DNA from: an uncultured Chryseolinea sp.
GTDB lineage: Bacteria > Bacteroidota > Bacteroidia > Cytophagales > Cyclobacteriaceae
NCBI GenBank assembly: GCA_946478915.1
Contig: CAMLER010000353.1
Location: 1 to 5,818, forward strand
Direction of reading: 5' to 3'
Length of the DNA stretch: 5,818 bases
Of the stretch, positions 1 to 5,818 are shown in pieces (positions within the stretch are counted from its first letter, which is position 1; the number at the start of each line of letters is the position of its first letter). Position numbers and translations under genes: made by a program. A model generated the notes under the pieces. The model had not been told where the DNA came from. It did no database searches and saw only the letters and a list, made by a program, of their open reading frames with translations.

Positions 1-1
1 G

Positions 2-430
2 GGTACTTCTTTTAATGTGCTTGCTGGAACAGAATCCACAGCGGTCACATTAGTAGAAGGCAAGGTAAATGTTTCTTTACCGAACGGGGCTTCCACCACC
101 CTTACACCTAACCTACAAGCGACAATCGCCCGCGAATTGAAGCAGATTGATACGCGTGAAGTTGACGTTACAAAATTTACAGGATGGAAAGACAATACAC
201 TAGACTTCGACAACACTTCCGTTAAGGAGGCTTTTGCAATCATTGAAAACTGGTACGACGTAGAAATCATTGTCGAAGACCAGCAATTATTGAACTGCAT
301 TATTACTTCTAAATATCAGAATGAGTCGTTGGAAAATGTGTTGAACAGCTTCCGGTTCATTCTGAAAATGGATTTTACAATCAACGGGCAGCAAGTAACT
401 GTATCCGGTAAGGGCTGTCCAGAAGAATAA
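2..430 (+). CDS. FecR-family anti-sigma factor, C-terminal part (5' end outside window)
   Basis: This is the periplasmic C-terminal part (142 residues) of a FecR-like inner-membrane anti-sigma factor. The frame is open to the left edge, so the gene starts outside the window and the GTG at 17 is an internal valine, not a start. The first residues (GTSFNV, then TLVEGKVNVSLPNG and LTPNLQA) match the conserved FecR beta-domain, and W at about 182-190 leads into a DUF4974-type domain from 206 to about 415. That domain has an STN-like pattern: F-x-N-x-S-V-x-E, a YQNESLENVL helix at 314-343, and a closing strand QQVTVSG. In this family the N-terminus binds an ECF sigma factor and the C-terminus senses the STN domain of a partner TonB-dependent transporter. 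The partner is very likely the STN-bearing SusC 140 bases downstream. The sigma-binding domain, membrane helix and sigma gene should lie left of the window. The short tail ends GKGCPEE before TAA. Family call is secure; partner is inferred from context. Confidence 0.9.
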   Translation, partial: GTSFNVLAGTESTAVTLVEGKVNVSLPNGASTTLTPNLQATIARELKQIDTREVDVTKFTGWKDNTLDFDNTSVKEAFAIIENWYDVEIIVEDQQLLNCIITSKYQNESLENVLNSFRFILKMDFTINGQQVTVSGKGCPEE

Positions 431-491
431 GATATGATAACTGAAAACATTATGCGGGAAAGGCCGCCTCCGGGTTAGTGACATCAAAAGG

Positions 492-533
492 ATAGTCCGG
501 AGCTTGCATTTTGACCGATGGGCTCCGGACTAT
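492..533. promoter_or_regulatory. Perfect 12-bp inverted repeat between fecR and susC
   Basis: ATAGTCCGGAGC at 492-503 is the exact reverse complement of GCTCCGGACTAT at 522-533, with an 18-base spacer. Within the spacer CAT (507-509) can pair with ATG (518-520), which would extend the hairpin. It could be the intrinsic terminator of the sigma/fecR transcript, but no U-tract follows directly (the next bases are AGTCTGAAATTTT). Other readings are a leader hairpin of the susC mRNA or a DNA operator, since the arm centres are 30 bp apart, close to three helical turns. The dyad is directly seen; its role is not determined. Confidence 0.55.
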
Positions 534-537
534 AGTC
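528..537. promoter_or_regulatory. 10-bp perfect palindrome GACTATAGTC upstream of susC
   Basis: GACTATAGTC is fully self-complementary and overlaps the right arm of the larger inverted repeat, so the sequence ATAGTC occurs at both 492-497 and 532-537. It ends 33 bases before the susC start codon, a position suited to a regulator site or core promoter overlap. A 10-bp palindrome in AT-rich intergenic DNA can arise by chance, so this is only a candidate site. Confidence 0.25.
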
Positions 538-570
538 TGAAATTTTGAAAATCAAACCACTTATAAACTT

Positions 571-3500
571 ATGAAAATAGTTTTACTGAAACTACTTATG
601 GTTGTTTCGAGGTATACGCTGCGCCTATTTTTTATACAATTAGTTTGTATGAACCTGGGGTTTGCTGCGACCACCAATAGCCAAAACCTCGACAAGGTTA
701 AAGTTTCAATTTCTCTCGAGGACGCGCCGTTGCAAACCGTTTTCAAAGAACTGGAGTCCAAAACAAAATTTGTATTCGCTTATTCGGCCGACCTGGACTC
801 AAAAAAGGCCTTTGATCTTCACTACCAAAATGCTTCTCTCAGGGATGTGCTTGAGGATCTTTCAAGAGAGGCCTCTTTGGAATTCAAGCGCATCAATAAT
901 ACGATCTCCGTTACAAGTAGGGTGACGAAAAAAGCCAAGCCCGTGTTGCCAGCCATACCAATTTCCGGAACTGTTAAGGATGATGGAGGAACACCATTGC
1001 CTGGCGTAAACGTTATAGAAAAAGGCACCAGTAACGGTACATCTACCGATGCGGATGGCAACTTTTCCCTAAACGTCACAGATGAGAATAGCGTTCTTAT
1101 CTTTTCGTTCATTGGTTACAGAAGCCAGGAGGTGAGAGTGGGAACACAAACTTCCATTGCCGTCACACTCTTGCTTGATGTTACCACCATGCAGGAGATC
1201 GTAGTGATCGGTTATGGTGAACAGGAAAAGAAAGATCTGACCGGAGCCGTTTCCGTTATTGACAACAAAGATCTTTCTAAAGTTCAGGCAACAACGGTAG
1301 CTGAGGCTATGCAAGGGTTAGCAGCTGGTGTTAACGTTCGCAATAGCGGTCGCGCCGGTAGCGAGTCCACCATTGAGATCCGTGGACTTGGTAACTTTTC
1401 AAATAATCAGCCCCTATATGTAATTGATGGTGTGCCGACTATTGCAACGCGCGACTTCAATGCCGGTGATATCGAATCCATTCAAATATTAAAAGATGCT
1501 TCAGCTGCAGCAATATATGGATCGCGTGCAGCCAATGGTGTGATCATTATCACTACCAAGAAAGGTAAGGCAGGACCGCTCAAGATCGAATTCTCAGGGC
1601 GCTATGGAGCACAGACTTTGCCCGAATATGATTTTATGAACGCCGAGGACTTTAAGAAGTATAATACAATGGCGTATCGCGAAGCGATCGAGGTGGAACA
1701 GTTTCCGTGGGTTATTGATCAGGGCTATCAACAATTCCCCGATGGCATAGACACCGATTGGCAAAGTGAAACGTTCCGCACTGCGCAAACACATGACTAC
1801 AACCTTACATTTTCCGGTGGTAATGAATTTGGGACTTATCTTGTTTCCGGTAATTACTTTGGCAATGACGGAACAAGTTTTGGTTCCTCATTCGACAGGT
1901 ATAGTTTCCGCGTCAATACAGAAGGAAAACGTGGAGCACTTAAGATAGGCGAAAACTTGTCGATCTCCCGTGGATTCTCGGAGGATCTCATCACAAATCC
2001 ATACTGGGACATGCTCAGAATGCTGCCAACGATACCGGTATACGATCCCGCAAACCCAGGTGGGTTCGGATATGGCAATGAAGGATCAGCGCGGACATTC
2101 GGCGTTAACCCGATCGCGAGGGAGTCACTAGAAGAGACCACGAATGAAAATCTTCGGTTACGTGGAAATGCATACGCTGAAGTCAGCTTCTTCAAAGATG
2201 CCCTGAAATACCGCCTTAATGTGGGACTGGAGGCCAGCAACGAACGATATAAGTATATTCGCAGAGTTGGAAACTGGACATTAAATCAGCCGTTTGATCC
2301 GTCTGCAGTAAATGAAAACAGAGGACAGTATGTCTCTTCACTGGTTGAAAATACCATTCACTTTAATAAGAACTTCGATAAGCACCATGTCGACGCATTT
2401 GTCGGAACTACTTTCCAAAGGCAGAAGTACGAGCAGATATGGGGAACGAAGCGCAACCTGATTGAAATTGGGGGAAGATATTATAACGTTTTGGATGCAG
2501 GAACAACTAACCCCGAATCCGGCGGATTTGAAAATGAAGATGTCTTGATTTCCTATCTAGGTAGATTTAATTACTCCTATGACGAGAAGTATTATTTAAC
2601 GGGAACAATTCGCAGGGATGGATCTTCTCGATTCGCAAAAAATAATCGTTGGGGTAATTTTCCTTCAATCAGCGCGGCATGGCGTATCAGCCGTGAAAAT
2701 TTCTTCGGAGCCGATTTTATTGATGATCTGAAAATCCGTGCAAACTATGGGACGCTTGGAAATTCGAATATCGGGCGATGGATCGGATATGGAGGAAGCT
2801 TCTACGGCTCTGCTATATACAATCTTGGAAATTGGGATTATCAGTCGTTGTTAAATTCAACCATAGTTGCAACGCTTGGGCGCGATCAGCACATTGTTAA
2901 CGGAGCAGCCCAGGTAAAACTAGCCAACAGTGACCTCCGCTGGGAAACAAAGGAGGTGGTAAATGTGGGAACGGATATGAGTTTTCTGAACAACCGCCTG
3001 GCATTCACATTTGAGTACTTCGTCGCGACAACCGAGGACGTGTTAACTGAGATGCCGATTTTGCTATCAACAGGAAATGATGGTGGTAATCCCTTTGTCA
3101 ACGCAGCCAGTATACGCAACAAAGGTTTCGAGGTATCCACCACGTGGAAGGATCAGCGACCTGGCGGTCTTCGTTACAGCGTGACCGCTAACCTTTCAAC
3201 GGTAAGAAATGAAGTCCTTGAATTGGGATATGGCAACGAAGAGGTTTTGACGGGTATTACTAAGACACAAATCGGAGAGCCGATCGGAATGTTTTTCCTG
3301 AGGAAAACAGACGGTATCTTCAGAAGTGAAGAAGAGGTCTTAAATCATACAAATTCACTAGGCAAGATCATTCAGCCGAATGCGAAACCAGGTGATATCC
3401 GTTATGTTGATCTGGACGACAATGGCGAAATCAATGATGCTGATAGGCAGATCGTTGGTAACCCATGGCCCAAGTTCGATCTGGGTTTGGTAGTCAACCT

Positions 3501-3966
3501 GGAGTATAAGAATTTCGACCTTTCTACCATTTGGTATGGATCATTTGGACAGGATGTCTACAATGGATCCCGCTCAACTGTAGAACGCTTCGACGACAAC
3601 TCCAATTACTTTGCCTTCAAGAAGGGGAGCGAGCCATATCAGGAAAATCCAAACAGCGACTTTCCACGAATTTTGTATGGCGACGATCGGAACTCTCGGG
3701 GAGATACAGACCGATGGTTGGAGAGCGGTTCGTATTTCCGCCTCAGAAATGTGACGCTTGGTTATAACATTCCAAAGGAATTTGCCGATCGAGCACGCCT
3801 TAGCAACGCGCGAATATATCTAACAGCGCAAAATCTGTTGACCTTCACTAAGTATGATGGTCTTGATCCTGACTTTACTGCTCCCGATATCTGGAGGCGG
3901 GGGCATGACGAAGTTCGCTATCCGAATGCGAAAACGTTTCTGGTTGGTCTCCAATTTAATTTTTGA
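571..3966 (+). CDS. susC-like: SusC/RagA-family TonB-linked outer-membrane transporter with STN domain
   Basis: This 1131-residue outer-membrane barrel imports a substrate delivered by its SusD partner, powered by TonB-ExbBD. Domains in order: signal peptide about 1-32 (hydrophobic core, GFA then AT); STN signalling domain about 43-114; carboxypeptidase-regulatory-like domain about 131-202 (ISGTVKDD, TPLPGVNV, STDADGNFSLNV, FIGY); TonB-box and SusC signature 209-231 (EIVVIGYGEQEKKDLTGAVS); plug about 222-330 (LYVIDGVP, IESIQILKDASAAAIYGSRA, GVIIITTKKG); then the beta-barrel. Late family motifs are NAASIRNKGFEV, GEPIGMFF, PGDIRYVDLDDNGEI, GNPWPKFDLG, YFRLRNVTLGYNIP and ARIYLTAQNLLTFT. The protein ends in FLVGLQFNF, with the terminal Phe expected for Bam-dependent barrels. 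Length is normal and the frame is intact. An alternative ATG at 598 would shorten the signal peptide; 571 gives the better charged N-region. No Shine-Dalgarno sequence is seen, which is usual in this phylum. The STN domain implies FecR/ECF-sigma control. Substrate is unknown: a glycan is likely, but peptides and other ligands also use this family. Confidence 0.97.
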   Translation: MKIVLLKLLMVVSRYTLRLFFIQLVCMNLGFAATTNSQNLDKVKVSISLEDAPLQTVFKELESKTKFVFAYSADLDSKKAFDLHYQNASLRDVLEDLSREASLEFKRINNTISVTSRVTKKAKPVLPAIPISGTVKDDGGTPLPGVNVIEKGTSNGTSTDADGNFSLNVTDENSVLIFSFIGYRSQEVRVGTQTSIAVTLLLDVTTMQEIVVIGYGEQEKKDLTGAVSVIDNKDLSKVQATTVAEAMQGLAAGVNVRNSGRAGSESTIEIRGLGNFSNNQPLYVIDGVPTIATRDFNAGDIESIQILKDASAAAIYGSRAANGVIIITTKKGKAGPLKIEFSGRYGAQTLPEYDFMNAEDFKKYNTMAYREAIEVEQFPWVIDQGYQQFPDGIDTDWQSETFRTAQTHDYNLTFSGGNEFGTYLVSGNYFGNDGTSFGSSFDRYSFRVNTEGKRGALKIGENLSISRGFSEDLITNPYWDMLRMLPTIPVYDPANPGGFGYGNEGSARTFGVNPIARESLEETTNENLRLRGNAYAEVSFFKDALKYRLNVGLEASNERYKYIRRVGNWTLNQPFDPSAVNENRGQYVSSLVENTIHFNKNFDKHHVDAFVGTTFQRQKYEQIWGTKRNLIEIGGRYYNVLDAGTTNPESGGFENEDVLISYLGRFNYSYDEKYYLTGTIRRDGSSRFAKNNRWGNFPSISAAWRISRENFFGADFIDDLKIRANYGTLGNSNIGRWIGYGGSFYGSAIYNLGNWDYQSLLNSTIVATLGRDQHIVNGAAQVKLANSDLRWETKEVVNVGTDMSFLNNRLAFTFEYFVATTEDVLTEMPILLSTGNDGGNPFVNAASIRNKGFEVSTTWKDQRPGGLRYSVTANLSTVRNEVLELGYGNEEVLTGITKTQIGEPIGMFFLRKTDGIFRSEEEVLNHTNSLGKIIQPNAKPGDIRYVDLDDNGEINDADRQIVGNPWPKFDLGLVVNLEYKNFDLSTIWYGSFGQDVYNGSRSTVERFDDNSNYFAFKKGSEPYQENPNSDFPRILYGDDRNSRGDTDRWLESGSYFRLRNVTLGYNIPKEFADRARLSNARIYLTAQNLLTFTKYDGLDPDFTAPDIWRRGHDEVRYPNAKTFLVGLQFNF

Positions 3967-3984
3967 TCCTAATTGAATTCAGCT

Positions 3985-5547
3985 ATGAAAAGCTTAAAAA
4001 TATATCTACTTATCACGGCGTTCGTTTCGATCACCTTCAGCTGCAGCGAGGATTTATTAGACATTGAAAATCCGAACACACCTACTGTCGAACAGGCATG
4101 GAAGACAGAAAAGGATGCTGAAATGGGCATCAACGCCGCATACAACATGTTTTATAAACCTTCGACGTGGACACGGTGGATTTACTTCCGTTACGATCTC
4201 GCTTCCGACGAAGGCCACAGCACAAGTCCATGGGGTGAGTTAGCGGACTGGACCCGGTTCCGCTACAACAACTATAATTTTTGGGATGGTAACAACTGGC
4301 ATTGGAGAGATTTTTATAAAGCGATATTTCGAACCAACCAGGTGCTTGCCTATGTTCCTGAAATTCCGTTCAATGATGAAGCAAGCCGAGACCGGATACT
4401 CGCGCAAGCCAGGTTCATCCGTGCATTATATTATTTCCAAATTGCATTGCTCTGGGAAAACGCGCCGATCATACTTGAACCTTCTGAACCTCAGGATGAG
4501 CCTGAGCAAAAAACGGAAGCCGAGATTTGGGCACAGGTTGAAGAAGATTTGAACTGGGCAAAAGACAAATTACCTGATCAGTGGGATGATGCAAATGTAG
4601 GCCGTGCCACGAAAGGTGCTGCGAAAGCATTGCTCGCCAGGGCGCTTATGCAGCAAAAAAAATATAGTGAGGCAAAAACAGAGCTGGAATGGTTGGTTAC
4701 AGGAGAAGGTAGCGGCTACTATGGACTTGTGGATGACTATCGCGATAACTTCACCCACCTGAATGAAAACAATAAAGAGTCAGTTTTCGAAATTCAATTC
4801 AGCGATGTGAACAAGGGGAATGATGGCGATAATTTAAATGCATCGATGGGTTTCCAGCGCACGCAATTTTTTGCACCAGGTGGTATTGGCTGGCAGGATG
4901 GTAAAGCTCGCGCATGGCTCATTGAGGAATACAAAAAAGAAAAGACCAAGGACGGTTTGAACGATCCGCGCTTGCTCAACAATATTTTCTACAAGCAGGC
5001 TTATCTCGATTTTCCTCAGGCAGCTGCAAATGATACTTTAGTGTATGGAAGAAAATGGAATAACCAGGATTGGGGAAATGAAACGTTTATTAAAAAGTAT
5101 TCAACCTATTACTTTCGCGACCGCGAAGACTATCATGCACCCAATAACTTTCGGTTTATACGTTATGCTGACGTACTCTTGCTTTATGCCGAATGTTTGA
5201 ATGAGGAGGGACAAACCGCAGAGGCTTATAAGTATGTCAATATGGTGCGTGAACGGCCCAGTACAAATCTGGAAAAGCTGGAGGTAGCGCATCCGGAAAT
5301 CGGGAATGATCCAGTACTGTTCAAAAAGCGACTACAAATTGAGCGCTCTCTTGAATTGTGTTTCGAAGCTGTGCGCTGGATGGATCTCAAACGTTGGGAT
5401 ATGCTGACAACCCAAGCGGGACTAGATGAGTTGAAGAGTCGCGACATTGATTTCAATAATTTTGTATTGGATCGTCATCACCGCTTGCCAATTCCGCAGA
5501 TCGAAGTCGACAACAATCAAAATCTCACGCAGAACACGCCGTATTAA
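3985..5547 (+). CDS. susD-like: SusD/RagB-family surface substrate-binding lipoprotein
   Basis: This 520-residue lipoprotein captures substrate at the cell surface and acts as a lid on the SusC barrel. I chose ATG at 3985 because it begins a lipoprotein signal peptide (MKSLKIYLLITAF..TFSC) with lipidated Cys20. A TTG at 3973 in the same frame would only add four residues. The CSED after cleavage matches the acidic lipoprotein-export signal that sends Bacteroidota lipoproteins to the surface. Family motifs: the N-terminal helix PTVEQAWKTEKDAEMGINAAYNMFY (split about 32-57), NQVLAYVPEI then the TPR-like helices SRDRILAQARFIRALYYFQ, GRATKGAAKALLARALMQQKKYSEAK (split about 206-231), and a C-terminal SusD_RagB domain with FRFIRYADVLLLYAECLNE, RSLELCFEAVRWMDLKRWD and LPIPQIEVDNNQNLTQNTPY. 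Residues 57-111 are strongly aromatic, consistent with a sugar-binding face. It follows susC by 18 bases and is surely co-transcribed. Complete and intact; ligand unknown. Confidence 0.97.
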   Translation: MKSLKIYLLITAFVSITFSCSEDLLDIENPNTPTVEQAWKTEKDAEMGINAAYNMFYKPSTWTRWIYFRYDLASDEGHSTSPWGELADWTRFRYNNYNFWDGNNWHWRDFYKAIFRTNQVLAYVPEIPFNDEASRDRILAQARFIRALYYFQIALLWENAPIILEPSEPQDEPEQKTEAEIWAQVEEDLNWAKDKLPDQWDDANVGRATKGAAKALLARALMQQKKYSEAKTELEWLVTGEGSGYYGLVDDYRDNFTHLNENNKESVFEIQFSDVNKGNDGDNLNASMGFQRTQFFAPGGIGWQDGKARAWLIEEYKKEKTKDGLNDPRLLNNIFYKQAYLDFPQAAANDTLVYGRKWNNQDWGNETFIKKYSTYYFRDREDYHAPNNFRFIRYADVLLLYAECLNEEGQTAEAYKYVNMVRERPSTNLEKLEVAHPEIGNDPVLFKKRLQIERSLELCFEAVRWMDLKRWDMLTTQAGLDELKSRDIDFNNFVLDRHHRLPIPQIEVDNNQNLTQNTPY

Positions 5548-5558
5548 AATACATTTAG

Positions 5559-5583
5559 GGGAAGCACTGATCAAGTGCTTCCT
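5559..5583 (+). terminator. Terminator-like hairpin after susD
   Basis: GGAAGCACT (5560-5568) pairs perfectly with AGTGCTTCC (5574-5582) around a five-base GATCA loop, and G5559-T5583 can add a wobble pair. It lies 12 bases after the susD stop. The following TATATTTCC is only partly T-rich, so it may be a weak terminator, or a stabilising 3' hairpin that lets some transcription continue into the next gene. Attenuating hairpins of this kind after susCD are plausible because the uptake proteins are needed in larger amounts than downstream enzymes. Confidence 0.55.
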
Positions 5584-5616
5584 ATATTTCCAACACTGTA
5601 AATTGATTTTCAAGAG

Positions 5617-5818
5617 GTGAAGGTATTTCTCCCAATTGTATTCTTATTTCTTTCCACAGACATAGTTCATTCGCCAAAGAGGTGCAATGACTTTGAAAAT
5701 ACGTCAAGGGAACCTATCAACGGGATACGTATTGCTTGGGACTACTCAACTTTGAAACGCCTTTCTCCGGAATCAGCAAGTTATTCGGGATACGCTCGCA
5801 TGATCAAACTGCGAAATG
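5617..5818 (+). CDS. Secreted protein start, possibly BNR-repeat/sialidase-like (3' end outside window)
   Basis: An open frame begins at GTG 5617 and runs to the right edge (67 residues) with no stop. An in-frame TAA at 5599 lies just upstream, and no ATG or TTG in this frame lies between it and the GTG, which makes GTG the only reasonable start. The first residues MKVFLPIVFLFLSTDIVHS form a signal peptide, so the product is exported; the only cysteine (in KRCND) is not in a lipobox. The mature start (INGIRIAWDYSTLKRLSPES, then YSGYARMIKLRN) resembles the first blade of BNR-repeat/exo-sialidase-like beta-propellers in Bacteroidota, where a W-D-Y strand and a G-Y-[AP]-R-M-x-x-L strand precede the first repeat. 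It is on the same strand 69 bases after susD and could act on the imported glycan. The export call is firm; the family call is from remembered pattern only and could be another glycoside-hydrolase propeller such as GH43-like or a non-enzymatic protein. Confidence 0.6.
   Translation, partial: MKVFLPIVFLFLSTDIVHSPKRCNDFENTSREPINGIRIAWDYSTLKRLSPESASYSGYARMIKLRN

Noticed and set aside
17..430. GTG at 17 as the start of a short 137-residue protein
   Set aside because: The frame is open to the left edge and the upstream residues GTSFN belong to the conserved FecR motif GTSFNV, so this is an internal valine of a truncated gene.
540..547. Possible Bacteroidota -7 box (AAATTTTG, one change from TAnnTTTG) before susC
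   Set aside because: No TTTG-type -33 element lies at the usual spacing, it would leave a leader of under 20 bases, and a FecR-linked susC is more likely read by an ECF sigma factor with an unknown motif.
431..570. Small RNA or small protein gene in the fecR-susC gap
   Set aside because: No open frame with a credible start and no tRNA or riboswitch-like fold is seen beyond the inverted repeat.
631..650. Cys26 of SusC as a lipoprotein cysteine
   Set aside because: The preceding residues QLV do not make a lipobox (Val rather than Gly, Ala or Ser at -1), and SusC proteins are signal-peptidase-I barrels.
1854..2240. 128-residue reverse-strand open frame inside susC, and other antisense frames
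   Set aside because: They lie inside strongly supported coding sequence, show no recognisable domain or start context, and are best explained as shadows of the real genes.
3973..3987. TTG at 3973 as the susD start
   Set aside because: It adds only four residues ahead of a standard Met-Lys lipoprotein signal peptide; ATG at 3985 is the far better start.
5583..5590. TATATTTC as a -7 box for the downstream gene
   Set aside because: It lies at the base of the hairpin with no -33 partner at suitable spacing, and AT-rich matches like this are frequent by chance.

Overview
The window is from a Bacteroidota bacterium. It holds a SusC/SusD outer-membrane uptake pair with a FecR-type anti-sigma factor just upstream. 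The evidence is a TonB-dependent transporter with the STN, carboxypeptidase-regulatory-like and SusC/RagA layout, a SusD lipoprotein carrying an acidic CSED lipoprotein-export signal, AT-rich start regions without Shine-Dalgarno sequences, and a FecR with a DUF4974-type C-terminus. Moderate base composition and this FecR/STN-SusC architecture would fit Cytophagales or Chitinophaga-like environmental lineages, but the sequence alone does not settle the genus.

Layout, all on the + strand: (1) 2-430, the C-terminal 142 residues of a FecR-like anti-sigma factor, cut by the left edge; (2) 431-570, a 140-base gap with a perfect 12-bp inverted repeat and an overlapping 10-bp palindrome, with no convincing promoter; (3) 571-3966, an intact 1131-residue SusC-like transporter with an N-terminal STN signalling domain; (4) 3985-5547, an intact 520-residue SusD-like surface lipoprotein, 18 bases after susC; (5) 5548-5616, a short gap with a terminator-like hairpin; (6) 5617 to the right edge, the first 67 residues of a secreted protein starting at GTG, whose visible start resembles BNR-repeat/sialidase-like glycan-active proteins.

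How it likely works (family knowledge plus inference): SusD binds the substrate at the surface and lids the SusC barrel, and TonB energy drives import. Substrate occupancy is relayed by the SusC STN domain to the periplasmic C-terminus of FecR, which controls an ECF sigma factor, probably encoded just left of the window, that switches on susCD. The last gene may be an accessory enzyme or binding protein for the same glycan. The substrate cannot be read from the sequence.

All genes look intact apart from edge truncation. There are no RNA genes, mobile elements, CRISPR arrays or frameshifts. I see no clearly undescribed system. The most interesting points are the STN-like motif shared by FecR and SusC, the dyad in the fecR-susC gap, and the unidentified downstream secreted protein.
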